DNA of 64,000 nucleotides from Bradyrhizobium sp. ORS 285 (lineage in GTDB: Bacteria > Pseudomonadota > Alphaproteobacteria > Rhizobiales > Xanthobacteraceae): NCBI RefSeq assembly GCF_900176205.1, contig NZ_LT859959.1, positions 4,299,001 through 4,363,000 of the forward strand, read 5' to 3'. Position 1 is the first letter of the stretch; each line of letters begins with the position of its first letter. The position numbers and the translations under genes are program-made. The notes under the pieces are model-generated. The model saw only the letters and a list, made by a program, of their open reading frames with translations, did no database searches and was not told the DNA's origin. Positions 18,166 through 26,459 of this stretch are shown here, in pieces.

Positions 18166-19176
18166 CTATCTCACCCGCTGACCCGCCCGGTCGAACAGCA
18201 GCGGCCGGGTAAACTCGATAGCGACGGAGTCGCCGACTTTCAATTCGGTGTCCGGCTCGACCAGGCTGACGATCTTCTGGTCGTTCAGCGTGATGTGAAG
18301 GTGGCTCTGGTCGCCGAGATGCTCGATCCATTTCACCTGCGCCGGCGCGCCGCCATTGGCGCGACGCACGATCATGTGCTCGGTGCGCGCGCCGATGGTC
18401 GCAACGTCGCCGGGCACGGCGAGATCCGGAAACAGCCCGCGCGGCAACAGATTGATGCCGGGGCTGCCGAGCCGGGTCGCGACATAGGTGTTCGCCGGGT
18501 CTTCATAAATCTCCCGCGGCGTTCCCACCTGCACCAGCCGGCCCTGGTCGATGACGCCGATGCGGTTGGCCAGCGTCATCGCCTCGATCTGATCGTGGGT
18601 GACATAGAGCATGGTGGCGCCGAGATCCTGCTGGATGCGCTTCAGCTCAATGCGCAGATCGGCGCGCAGCTTGGCATCGAGCGACGACAGCGGCTCGTCG
18701 AGCAGCGCAATCGCCGGCCGGCGCACCAGCGCGCGCCCGATCGCGACGCGCTGCATCTGGCCGCCCGACAATTGCGTGGCGCGGTTGCCGAGCTTGTCCT
18801 CGATCCGCAGCATCGCCGCGACATCGCCGACGATGCGCTTGATCTCGGCTTCCGGCGTCTTGCGCACCGGCGAGCGTAGCGGGAAGGCGAGATTGTCGTA
18901 CACCGACAGATGCGGGTACAGCGAGTATTGCTGAAACACGAAGGTCACGTCGCGCGCGGCCGGCGTCGCACCGGTCTGGTCAACACCGCCGATGATCACC
19001 GAGCCACGGTCCGGCGTCTCCAGCCCGGCGACCAACCGCAGCGTGGTGGTCTTGCCGGCGCCGGTCGGCCCGAGCAGCACGACGAGCTCGCCGTCGCGGA
19101 TGGTCAGCGAGAGATCGCGTACCGCAGGCTTGGTGCCGAAGGATTTGCTGACGGCGTTGAGGCGCGTCTCAGCCAT
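18166..19176 (-). CDS. Sugar ABC transporter ATP-binding protein (MalK/UgpC type), second copy
   Basis: A 336-residue cytoplasmic ATPase. Walker A is GPTGAGKTT, the Q-loop is in FVFQQYSLYPH, the signature is LSGGQMQRVAIGRA, Walker B is ALLDEPLSSLD and the switch His is in YVTHDQIEAMT. The C-terminal third is a TOBE-type regulatory domain. The ATG at 19176 is used because an upstream in-frame extension lies within the neighbouring gene and is not family-like. It overlaps the first ATPase gene by 8 bases. Two different ATPases in one operon suggest a heterodimeric motor, as in some rhizobial polyol importers. Confidence 0.9.
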   Translation of the reverse strand: MAETRLNAVSKSFGTKPAVRDLSLTIRDGELVVLLGPTGAGKTTTLRLVAGLETPDRGSVIIGGVDQTGATPAARDVTFVFQQYSLYPHLSVYDNLAFPLRSPVRKTPEAEIKRIVGDVAAMLRIEDKLGNRATQLSGGQMQRVAIGRALVRRPAIALLDEPLSSLDAKLRADLRIELKRIQQDLGATMLYVTHDQIEAMTLANRIGVIDQGRLVQVGTPREIYEDPANTYVATRLGSPGINLLPRGLFPDLAVPGDVATIGARTEHMIVRRANGGAPAQVKWIEHLGDQSHLHITLNDQKIVSLVEPDTELKVGDSVAIEFTRPLLFDRAGQRVR

Positions 19177-20278
19177 GGCGGCCTCCCCTCGCCGGCTGCT
19201 CATACAGCGCCGTGCGGATCGCGCGGCCGGATGCGGCATCGAACAGCGACAGACGGTCAGCCCGGAAGCTCAGGCCGACCGGTTCCGCGCGCTCGACGCG
19301 AACCGCTGCAGGGATGCGAGCCTTCACCATGCCGTGCGCGGTGGTGATGGAGACGATCTGGGTGGTGCCGAGGTATTCGGCGCCGAACACCTCACCGCGT
19401 AGCCCGCCATCGGTGGTCAGCGTCACCTGCTCCGGACGGACGCCGAGCACCAGCGCGCTGCCATCGGCATCCTCACGCAGCACGGGCACGCCGATGTCAG
19501 CGCCATCGATGCGGACCGTCTCAGTGCCGGCGGCAAGCTTTGCGTCGAAGCGGATGAAGTTCATCGCCGGCGAGCCGATGAAGTCGGCGACGAACATCGA
19601 TGCCGGACGGTCATAGATCTCCTGCGGGGTGCCCAACTGCTCGACCACGCCGCGGTTCATCACCGCGATCTTGTCGGCCATCGACATCGCCTCGAGCTGG
19701 TCGTGGGTCACGAACACCGTGGTGGCCTTGAGGCGATCATGCAGCGCGCGCAGCTCGCCGCACATGATGTGCCGGAACTCGGCATCGAGTGCACCGAGCG
19801 GCTCGTCCATCAGGAACGCCTTCGGCTCGCGCACGATGGCGCGGCCGAGTGCGACGCGCTGGCGGTCGCCGCTGGACAATCCGCTGACGGGACGATCGAT
19901 CAGATGATCGATGCGCAGGATGCGCGCGGCTTCCTCGACCCTGCGCTTGATCTCGGCCCTGGGCACGCCCATCGACACCAGCGGAAAGGCGATGTTCTTG
20001 CGGACGTTCATGTGCGGATACAGCGCGAACAGCTGGAACACCATCGCGATGTCGCGCTCCCTGGCGCGGCGGAAGGTGACGTCCTCGCCGCCGAGGCTGA
20101 TCGTGCCGGAGGTCGGCAGCTCCAGGCCCGCGATCATGCGCAAGGTCGTGGTCTTGCCGCAGCCGGAGGGGCCGAGCAGGCAGAAGAACTCGCCATCGGC
20201 GATGGTGAAGCTGGTGCCGCGCACGGCCGCGAAGCCGCCGAACTGCTTCTCGAGGTTTTCGATCCGGATCTCGGCCAT
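19169..20278 (-). CDS. Sugar ABC transporter ATP-binding protein (MalK/UgpC type), first copy
   Basis: A 369-residue ATPase with Walker A GPSGCGKTT, Q-loop MVFQLFALYPH, Walker B LMDEPLGALD and switch His FVTHDQLEAMS. The signature motif reads LSSGDRQRVALGRA rather than LSGGQ. One degenerate site is common in heterodimeric ABC motors, and the partner ATPase encoded next has a canonical LSGGQ. A C-terminal TOBE domain is present (LGVRPEQVTL). It starts 4 bases after the small membrane-protein gene. Confidence 0.9.
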   Translation of the reverse strand: MAEIRIENLEKQFGGFAAVRGTSFTIADGEFFCLLGPSGCGKTTTLRMIAGLELPTSGTISLGGEDVTFRRARERDIAMVFQLFALYPHMNVRKNIAFPLVSMGVPRAEIKRRVEEAARILRIDHLIDRPVSGLSSGDRQRVALGRAIVREPKAFLMDEPLGALDAEFRHIMCGELRALHDRLKATTVFVTHDQLEAMSMADKIAVMNRGVVEQLGTPQEIYDRPASMFVADFIGSPAMNFIRFDAKLAAGTETVRIDGADIGVPVLREDADGSALVLGVRPEQVTLTTDGGLRGEVFGAEYLGTTQIVSITTAHGMVKARIPAAVRVERAEPVGLSFRADRLSLFDAASGRAIRTALYEQPARGGRHG

Positions 20279-20282
20279 GGTG

Positions 20283-20501
20283 TCAGTCCGGGAACTTGGA
20301 GACGATGGTGAACATCACGACACCTGCCAGCGTCGTGACAAAGGAATAGGTGTAGAGCACCAGCGCGAACGGCTGCAGCAGCATCAGCACGCCGGCCGCG
20401 ATCAGGAGCGTCGCCACCGTCTCCATCGGCCCGCGGCGCAAGACCCGGGGCCAGCGCGTGGCGCGAGTGTCGGCAGGAAGGCTCTGGGTTGCCTCGCTCA
20501 T
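20283..20501 (-). CDS. Small two-helix membrane protein of the sugar ABC operon
   Basis: A 72-residue protein, starting at the ATG that overlaps the permease stop in ATGA. The N-terminus is Arg-rich (TRWPRVLRRGP). Two hydrophobic stretches follow (VATLLIAAGVLMLLQPF and LYTYSFVTTLAGVVMFTIV), with a short KFPD tail. I do not recognise the family. Small membrane proteins between permease and ATPase genes occur in some rhizobial glycerol/polyol importers, so a stabilising or regulatory subunit is a fair inference. The overlap and conserved operon position argue against a chance ORF. Confidence 0.7.
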   Translation of the reverse strand: MSEATQSLPADTRATRWPRVLRRGPMETVATLLIAAGVLMLLQPFALVLYTYSFVTTLAGVVMFTIVSKFPD

Positions 20502-21451
20502 TTGCGCACCGCTCCGAAGGTGATGCCGCGCAACAGATGCTTTCGCAGCACCACGGTGAACACGACGATCGGGATCAGGAACAGCGTCGTGCCCGCCGCG
20601 ACCGCCGGCCAATCCTGACCGCCCTCGCCGATGATGATCGGGATGAAGGGCGGCGCGGTCTGGGCGGTGCCGGAGGTCAGAAGCACCGCGAAGGCGTATT
20701 CGTTCCAGGCGAAGATCAGGCAGAAGATCGCGGTGGCGACGATGCCGGTCGTGGCCTGCGGCAGCACCACCTTGAAGAAGGCCTGCAACCGCGTGTAGCC
20801 ATCGACCATCGCTGCCTCCTCATACTCGCGCGGGATCTCGTCCATGAAGCCCTTGAGCAGCCAGACGGCGAGCGAGATGTTGACAGACGTATAGAGCAGG
20901 ATCATGCCGAGCTTGGTGTCGGACAGTCCGAGCTCGCGATACATCAGGTAGATCGGGATCGCGACCGCAATCGGCGGCATCATCCGGGTCGACAGGATGA
21001 AGAACAGCAGATCGTCCTTCAGCGGCACCTTGAACCGTGAGAACGCGTAGGCCGCGAGCGTGCCGAGCACGATCGACAGCGCGGTCGAGCCGAACGCGAT
21101 GACGAGCGAGTTCACGTAGCGCGGGATGTAGTTCGACGGTCCCGCGATCACCATGTTGCGTTCGCGCGAGATGCGGTCGCACAGGCCCGTGGCCGGCGGC
21201 AGCTTGGCCATATACTCCGGCGCCTGCCGCGTCCGCGTCGTGAACAGGTTGCAGTAGCCCTCCAGCGTCGGCTCGGCGACCAGCTTCGGCGGATAGGCGA
21301 TCGCATCCGACGGCGACTTGAAGCCGGTCATCACGATCCAGAGCAATGGCACCAGCGTGACGACGGCATAGACGATTACCACTGCCGCCGCGATCCGCTT
21401 CACCAGCGGCGACGGGTCGACCACGGAATGGGCTGAGACGAGACCGGTCAT
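20498..21451 (-). CDS. Sugar ABC transporter permease (MalG/UgpE type)
   Basis: A 317-residue inner-membrane protein, CUT1 MalG-like. The first helix is VVIVYAVVTLVPLLWIVMTGF, a long periplasmic loop follows, and the EAA motif is YEEAAMVDGYTRLQAFFKVVLPQ. The ATG at 21451 overlaps the stop of the other permease gene by 4 bases; the longer in-frame extension upstream is Arg/His-rich and lies within that gene. It forms the membrane channel with the MalF-like partner. Confidence 0.9.
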   Translation of the reverse strand: MTGLVSAHSVVDPSPLVKRIAAAVVIVYAVVTLVPLLWIVMTGFKSPSDAIAYPPKLVAEPTLEGYCNLFTTRTRQAPEYMAKLPPATGLCDRISRERNMVIAGPSNYIPRYVNSLVIAFGSTALSIVLGTLAAYAFSRFKVPLKDDLLFFILSTRMMPPIAVAIPIYLMYRELGLSDTKLGMILLYTSVNISLAVWLLKGFMDEIPREYEEAAMVDGYTRLQAFFKVVLPQATTGIVATAIFCLIFAWNEYAFAVLLTSGTAQTAPPFIPIIIGEGGQDWPAVAAGTTLFLIPIVVFTVVLRKHLLRGITFGAVRK

Positions 21452-22410
21452 CGGCTTTTCACCCGGTTGAGCGCCTTGACGTAGATGTTGGCGAGGCCGA
21501 ACACGGTGACGAACAGGATGATGGCGAAGGCGGAGGAATAGCCGGTGCGCCATTTCTCGAATGCCTCGCGCTTCAGGGTGATCGAGGCGACCTCCGTGGT
21601 CGAGCCGGGCCCGCCGCCGGTGAGCAGGTTGACCATGTCGAACATCTTGAAGTTCTCGATGCCGCGGAACAGCACTGCGAGCATGATGAAGGGCAGCGCC
21701 ATCGGAAGCGTGATCGACCAGAACTGCCGCCATGGCGAGGCGCGGTCGACCTCAGCCGCCTCGTAGATGTAGTCCGGGATCGAGCGCAGGCCGGCGAGGC
21801 AGATCAGCATCACGTAAGGTGTCCACATCCAGGTGTCGACGATGACGATCGCCCACGGCGCCAGCGGCACCTGCGCCAGCATCTGGAACGAGGACGCCGG
21901 CGTGCCGGTGAGGGCCGAAACGACGTAGTTGAACAGGCCGGTCTGCGGCTGGTAGAGGAAGGTCCAGAAATTGCCGACCACCGCCGGCGACAGCATCATC
22001 GGCAGCAGGATCAGGGTGGTCCACAGGCCGTGGCCGCGGAACTTCTTGTCGATCAGCCAGGCCAGCGCGAAGCCGAGCACGGTCTGGATCAGGATGCTCC
22101 AGAACACGAAGCGCGCCGTCACCGTCATCGCCGCCCAGACATCCGGGTCGGTCAGGATCGACTGGTAGTTGGCGAGGCCGACATCGAGCACAGTCGCGTT
22201 GGGACGATTGGCGCGGTAGTTGGTGAACGACAACCGGATGGTCCAGATCAGCGGAAAGATGTTGATCGCCAGCAGCAGCAGCATCGTCGGCGTGATGAAC
22301 AGCCAGGCGATGGCGCGCTCGGACAGGCCGCGCGCGTGACGCGCCACGACGGGCGGCGTCACCAAGGCGGCGCGGTCGACGAGGCTGCTCAATCCGGTTT
22401 GGTCGGTCAT
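21448..22410 (-). CDS. Sugar ABC transporter permease (MalF/UgpA type)
   Basis: A 320-residue inner-membrane protein with about six helices. The first is AWLFITPTMLLLLAINIFPLIW, followed by the family WTIRLSFTNYR. The EAA motif is IYEAAEVDRASPWRQFWSITLP. The ATG at 22410 is preferred; the short upstream extension overlaps the intercistronic hairpin region. It pairs with the MalG-like subunit and the periplasmic binding protein encoded upstream. Confidence 0.9.
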   Translation of the reverse strand: MTDQTGLSSLVDRAALVTPPVVARHARGLSERAIAWLFITPTMLLLLAINIFPLIWTIRLSFTNYRANRPNATVLDVGLANYQSILTDPDVWAAMTVTARFVFWSILIQTVLGFALAWLIDKKFRGHGLWTTLILLPMMLSPAVVGNFWTFLYQPQTGLFNYVVSALTGTPASSFQMLAQVPLAPWAIVIVDTWMWTPYVMLICLAGLRSIPDYIYEAAEVDRASPWRQFWSITLPMALPFIMLAVLFRGIENFKMFDMVNLLTGGGPGSTTEVASITLKREAFEKWRTGYSSAFAIILFVTVFGLANIYVKALNRVKSR

Positions 22411-22458
22411 GCGAGAGGCTGCTTCACTGCTGTATCGAACTGATGTGAGGCCGGTTGG

Positions 22459-22490
22459 TCCGTCCGGCAGACGCAAGCCTGCCGGACGGA
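22459..22490 (-). terminator. Strong intercistronic hairpin after the binding-protein gene
   Basis: A perfect 12-base-pair stem (TCCGTCCGGCAG / CTGCCGGACGGA) with an 8-base loop lies between the binding-protein gene and the first permease gene. No T-run follows on the transcribed strand. It is therefore more likely a partial terminator or a 3'-end stabiliser that keeps the binding-protein mRNA more abundant than the permease part, a common design in ABC operons. The stem is seen; the role is inferred. Confidence 0.6.
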
Positions 22491-22533
22491 ATGATGATCA
22501 TGCTGCGCATGAGGTCGCGAGGCGCCGCGGCGA

Positions 22534-23865
22534 TCAGAGCTTGCCGTCCTCCTTGAACACCTTGGTCCAATCCGCGATCAGCCCGTCGAGCGCGCCCTTC
22601 GCCGTGCCCTGGTCGGCGACCACATAGTCGTGGACGCGCTTCTGCATGGCGAGCAGGAGCTGCGCGTAGGATGGCTCGGCCCAGAAGTCGACCACCTGGT
22701 CCATCGCCACCAGGAAGTCGGCGGCGAACGGCGCGGTGGTCTTGAAGTTGGGATCGTTCAGCACGCCCTTGTGGCAGCTGTAGCCGCCGAGCGCCCACCA
22801 CTTCTTCTGGGTGTCGAGCGAGGCGAACCACTTGATGTAGGCCAGCGCCTCGGTGCGGTTCGGCGAATAGGCCACCACCGAGATGCCCTGCCCGCCGAGC
22901 TGCGAGCCCTTCTCCTTCTGCGCGGGATTGACGAAGAAGCCGATTTTGTCGCCGCCGACATTCGGATCCTTGTAGAGGCCCGGGAAGAACGCGAACCAGT
23001 TCATCTGCAGCGCGACCTGGCCGGACTTGAAGGCGTCGAGGCCCTCCTGCATGTAGCCGTTGGAATAGCCCGGCGGCGTGCAGCACTTGTAAAGCGCCTT
23101 GTAGAATTCGAGCCCCTTCACCGCGTCGTCGGAGTTGACGAAGCCCTGCATGTCATACGGCTTCTTCGGGTTCTGATACTTGAATCCGAACGGATAGAGC
23201 GCGTTGGTGACGCCCATGGTGATGCCTTCCGAGCCGCGCTCGGTGAAGATCGCCGCGCCATAGACGGTCTTGCCGTCGATCACGCGCTTCTGGAAGAACT
23301 CGGCGATGTCCTTCAGCTCCTCCTGCGTCTTCGGCACCTCAAGCTCGCGGCCGAACTTCTTTTTGAACTCCTCGCGGATCTCCGGCCGCGCGAACCAGTC
23401 CTTGCGGTAGGTCCAGCCGTTGGCGTCGCCCATCGCCGGCAGCGCCCAGTAGTTCGGCGTGCCCTTCGGCCATTCGGCGTAGCCGGCGACGGTCGCCGGC
23501 ATGAAGTCGGAGATCTTGATGCCTTCCTTGTCGAAGAACTCGTTGAGCTTGACGTATTGGCCGTTCTCGGCGGCGCCGCCGATCCACTGGGAATCGCCGA
23601 TCATCAGGTCGCACAGCTTGCCCTTGGAGTTGAGCTCGTTGAGCATGCGGTCGGCGAAGTTCGGCCACGGCACGAACTCGAACTTCATGTTGACGCCGGT
23701 CTTGGCGGTGAAGTCCTTCGACAGCTCGACCAGCGCGTTGGCCGGGTCCCACGCAGCCCAGCACAGCGTAATGGTTTTTCCTTCGGCCCGTGCCGGCGCG
23801 GATGCGCCGAGCACTGTCGCGGCGGCGACGGTCGCCGTCAGTGCAAATGTCTGCAGCAACTTCAT
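22534..23865 (-). CDS. Extracellular sugar-binding protein (family 1) of ABC importer
   Basis: A 443-residue periplasmic protein with a Sec signal (MKLLQTFALTATVAAATVLG, cleavage near ARAEG). The mature part has family 1 features: ITLCWAAWDPANALVELSKDF at the start, and NWFAFFPGLY plus KGVLNDPNF later. It captures a sugar or polyol for the two permeases. It is the first gene of the operon that ends with the dihydroxyacetone kinase. This suggests the imported compound is a short ketose or polyol phosphorylated by DhaK, or is converted to dihydroxyacetone by enzymes outside this window. Confidence 0.9.
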   Translation of the reverse strand: MKLLQTFALTATVAAATVLGASAPARAEGKTITLCWAAWDPANALVELSKDFTAKTGVNMKFEFVPWPNFADRMLNELNSKGKLCDLMIGDSQWIGGAAENGQYVKLNEFFDKEGIKISDFMPATVAGYAEWPKGTPNYWALPAMGDANGWTYRKDWFARPEIREEFKKKFGRELEVPKTQEELKDIAEFFQKRVIDGKTVYGAAIFTERGSEGITMGVTNALYPFGFKYQNPKKPYDMQGFVNSDDAVKGLEFYKALYKCCTPPGYSNGYMQEGLDAFKSGQVALQMNWFAFFPGLYKDPNVGGDKIGFFVNPAQKEKGSQLGGQGISVVAYSPNRTEALAYIKWFASLDTQKKWWALGGYSCHKGVLNDPNFKTTAPFAADFLVAMDQVVDFWAEPSYAQLLLAMQKRVHDYVVADQGTAKGALDGLIADWTKVFKEDGKL

Positions 23866-24008
23866 CTGGCACTCCCTCCCTGTTGGCGCCGCCCGCTTTT
23901 TGCGGATGACGGCGATCTCTGCCCGCAGCGAAATGTGCCGTCACAACGACAGCGCGAGCCGCAGGCGTTTCCCCATGCCCTCGGATCAATCGCCCGAGTT
24001 AAGTATTT

Positions 24009-24036
24009 TGTTTAGTAAATTGGCGATCACTAAACA
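24009..24036. promoter_or_regulatory. Inverted-repeat operator upstream of the ABC/dha operon
   Basis: In the 325-base gap between the phosphopantetheinyl transferase end and the binding-protein start there is a perfect inverted repeat, TGTTTAGT-N12-ACTAAACA, about 145 bases upstream of the start codon. A third half-site, TGTTTAG, occurs at 24073-24079. The region is AT-rich and is the only promoter-like part of the gap. A DeoR- or LacI-type sugar repressor is plausible, but none is encoded in the operon unless the HTH-like gene serves. Confidence 0.5.
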
Positions 24037-24126
24037 TGTCAAGCGCATTCGGCGGCTTTCGTGGGCCGTCAATGTTTAGCGCCTGCGGTAACCTGCTTGT
24101 CTGTCGAGACATTCCAGAATCCGGGC

Positions 24127-24147
24127 GGTCGCAAATTCTTTGCGGCC
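24127..24147 (-). terminator. Weak terminator candidate after the phosphopantetheinyl transferase gene
   Basis: A stem of nine paired positions with one mismatch (GGTCGCAAA / TTTGCGGCC, 3-base loop) lies about 45 bases past the stop codon of the minus-strand transferase gene. A second small stem (GCACCC / GGGTGC) sits at 24164-24183. Neither has a T-run, so rho-independent termination is uncertain. Confidence 0.3.
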
Positions 24148-24190
24148 AGGCCCTCGTCCCGACGCACCCCAACCTCAGGGTGCACCAGGA

Positions 24191-24844
24191 TCAGCCCGGC
24201 GCGAGCTCGACACCGCAGCCGACCCGATCATCATCGATCAGAAAGCGCCCGGACAAACAGGCCACCGCCGCCGGCCACGCCGGCTTGAGAACGCGCGCCG
24301 TGTAGGTCCCCGACGCCCAGTCGATCGCCAGCTCGACATCCTGGAAGTCGAGAAAGCCACTGGTGACCGGATACTGACATTTGTAATAGGCTTCCTTGGC
24401 GCTGAAGATCAGGATCGGCAGCGTCGGCCGTAGCTCCTCGCGCTGGGTAGCAACCCATTGCCGTTCTGCAGGCGTCAGCACCAGATCCTGCATCGCCCGA
24501 TCGAGTTCGCGCCGATTCTCGACATCGAGCCCAACCGAGATGAGATCGGTGCTCCGCGCCACGACCACGGCACAGAAATTGTCACAGTGTGAGATGCTGC
24601 CGGTGAAGCCACGTGGCCAGGTCGGCGCACGGTCCGGCCCCGGGACGAGCGGGATGGGCGCGGCCCCGAGCGCGCCGAGCGCCTTTCGCGCCAGGATCCG
24701 CGCCGTCGCGAATTCGGCCCTCCGCTTCGGCACGGCCGCCTGAATGAAAGCGCGCTCCTCGGGAAACAGTCCCATTTCGGCAGGCGACAGACCAGACGCC
24801 TCCACCGCAACCGGGCACCGAAACAGAGTTTCTATTGCCGTCAT
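24191..24844 (-). CDS. 4'-Phosphopantetheinyl transferase (EntD/Sfp type)
   Basis: A protein of about 217 residues that activates carrier domains by moving phosphopantetheine from CoA onto their serine. Motifs in order: GFTGSISHC (CoA contact), SVGLDVENR (magnesium-binding acidic pair) and FSAKEAYYKCQ (magnesium and catalytic glutamate/lysine). These are the signatures of EntD-like enzymes. An in-frame GTG five codons upstream (24859) is an alternative start. It is divergent from the biosynthetic operon across a shared intergenic region, so it is almost certainly the dedicated activator of the seven carrier domains encoded in the operon. Confidence 0.9.
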   Translation of the reverse strand: MTAIETLFRCPVAVEASGLSPAEMGLFPEERAFIQAAVPKRRAEFATARILARKALGALGAAPIPLVPGPDRAPTWPRGFTGSISHCDNFCAVVVARSTDLISVGLDVENRRELDRAMQDLVLTPAERQWVATQREELRPTLPILIFSAKEAYYKCQYPVTSGFLDFQDVELAIDWASGTYTARVLKPAWPAAVACLSGRFLIDDDRVGCGVELAPG

Positions 24845-25241
24845 CAAGAAGCTCTGCACTCCAGTGCCGGGTCAGGATGGCCTGCCGGCGGTGATCAATC
24901 GAGGACGATCTTACCTGAGACCGCCTCAAATTCCCATCATCGTACACAAGCATGGTGCTTACGCACCATCAGACCCATCTTGGTATATTCTCCAACAGCG
25001 TACTCAGCGCCTCAGCGCGCGACAGCTACACGCCAAATTAGTCAGTCGTTTCAATCGAACTACGACGACTTGGAGTGGAGCGAAGTCTTGTAGTTGTCGG
25101 GGCTGTGCACAACGCCGCCGCGTCCTTGTTCGCCTTTGCACCAAATTATATGGTACGACTTATGCGATAGTTCACAGGGACACAGCTTCTAATCGGATAG
25201 TCTGTTGTCATGATTCGGTGTGCGGCAACTCCGTCGGACCA
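24845..25241. promoter_or_regulatory. Divergent promoter region of the NRPS/PKS locus, with palindrome
   Basis: This stretch of about 400 bases without a gene separates the transferase gene (minus) from the exporter-led biosynthetic operon (plus). It is visibly less GC-rich than its flanks. It contains a perfect 7+4+7 palindrome, ATGGTGC-ttac-GCACCAT, at 24952-24969, a size fitting a LuxR-, TetR- or MarR-type site. A possible promoter for the operon is TTGCAC-N18-TTATGC near 25135-25165. The open reading through this region is not family-like and is not annotated. No regulator gene is adjacent. Confidence 0.5.
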
Positions 25242-26459
25242 ATGAGCGAAGCTTTCAAGCTCGATACACGCTTCATTCCGACGCTGGCAGGTGCAGCCAT
25301 CGTCATGTCGCAGCTATCAAATTTCGTTTTTGCTCCGGCCCTGCCGGAGATCGGTCGATACTTTGAGATTTCCGCTGGCCGTTCGCAGATGCTGATGAGC
25401 GTTTTCCTTTCGGGCTATGCCTCGGTCCAGATCGTGGTGGGTCCCCTCGCCGACCGTTTCGGCCGTCGCCCCGTGCTGATCGGGGGCATCGCGCTGCTCG
25501 CGGTCGGCGCCGTGACAGCAGCGGTGGCGCAGATCGTGGCCGGCGTGTTCGTCGGCATCTTCATTCTATCGGTCGGCGCCGGCGTCCTGCCGACGGTCGG
25601 TCAGGCGATGATCCGCGACAGCCGGGATGCCCAGGCGACGTTGATGATCCTCGCGCGGCTCGGCACGGCGCTGGCGCTCGCCTCCGCCCTCACTCCCATC
25701 ATCGGCACCTCGCTGGTTGGCACGCTCGGCTGGCGCGGGCTGTTCGCGGTGCTGGCTGCCGTCGTCCTCGCGCTGGGGCCGTTCGCCTTCGTCAGCCCGG
25801 AAACCCTGACGCCGCCGGTCGAACAGGACAAGACACGCCCGCATTTGGCCGTCACGCTGGAGAGCTATCGCATCGCGCTCAGCCAGCGGCGGCTGGTGCT
25901 GTACGCCACCATGATCGGCTGCCTGACCGGTGCACTGACCATCTTCTTCATCGGCGCACCGTTCCTGTTCATGCACAAGCTGAAGGTGTCGGTGCACACC
26001 TATGGCATTCTGGCTTTCATAGCCTTTCTCCCGTTCATCATCGGATCGATCGCGGTGCGGGTATCGTTGCGGCGGCAATGGCTGTCGCTTCACGCCAACA
26101 TCCTCGTCGGCTGCGGCCTCGCGGTGATCGGTGCGGCAACCGGTTGGCTCACCAGCGTGCTCGAGCCCTCGGTGACGCTGATCCTGCTCGCAGCCGGCAC
26201 CTTCACCTTCGGTCTCGGAATGGCGGTGGTGGTCGGCCGGTCGGCGGCGCTGAGCGAGGCAACGCGCGACATTGCGACGTCATCGGCGCTCGTCACGTTC
26301 CTGATGACGGTGCTGGCGGCTGCGATCTCAGCCACGGCCGGAGTTATCGAGACCATCGAGCATGCGCCGATCTTCAGCCTGATGCTCGTGAGCGCGCTGA
26401 TCGGATTCGCCGCCGCCTTTGCCGGCAACTCCATCGCGCGCGCGGCTGCCGCCACATGA
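25242..26459 (+). CDS. MFS exporter of the Bcr/CflA drug-resistance type
   Basis: A 405-residue membrane protein with about 12 helices. FVFAPALPEIGRYFEIS and VVGPLADRFGRRPVLIGG (the A motif between helices 2 and 3) are typical of Bcr/CflA proteins. The ATG at 25242 (MSEAFKLDT) is chosen because a longer frame upstream crosses the regulatory region. It is the first gene of the biosynthetic operon and its stop overlaps the first PKS start by 4 bases. Export of the finished product, with self-protection, is the obvious role. No strong ribosome-binding site precedes the start. Confidence 0.87.
   Translation: MSEAFKLDTRFIPTLAGAAIVMSQLSNFVFAPALPEIGRYFEISAGRSQMLMSVFLSGYASVQIVVGPLADRFGRRPVLIGGIALLAVGAVTAAVAQIVAGVFVGIFILSVGAGVLPTVGQAMIRDSRDAQATLMILARLGTALALASALTPIIGTSLVGTLGWRGLFAVLAAVVLALGPFAFVSPETLTPPVEQDKTRPHLAVTLESYRIALSQRRLVLYATMIGCLTGALTIFFIGAPFLFMHKLKVSVHTYGILAFIAFLPFIIGSIAVRVSLRRQWLSLHANILVGCGLAVIGAATGWLTSVLEPSVTLILLAAGTFTFGLGMAVVVGRSAALSEATRDIATSSALVTFLMTVLAAAISATAGVIETIEHAPIFSLMLVSALIGFAAAFAGNSIARAAAAT

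Noticed and set aside
24164..24183. Small GCACCC/GGGTGC stem as a rho-independent terminator
   Set aside because: It has only six base pairs and no T-run; it is mentioned only beside the somewhat better stem at 24127-24147.
24744..25241. N-terminal extension of the MFS exporter by about 166 codons
   Set aside because: The extension crosses the divergent promoter region, is not membrane-like and overlaps the transferase gene; the ATG at 25242 gives normal family length.
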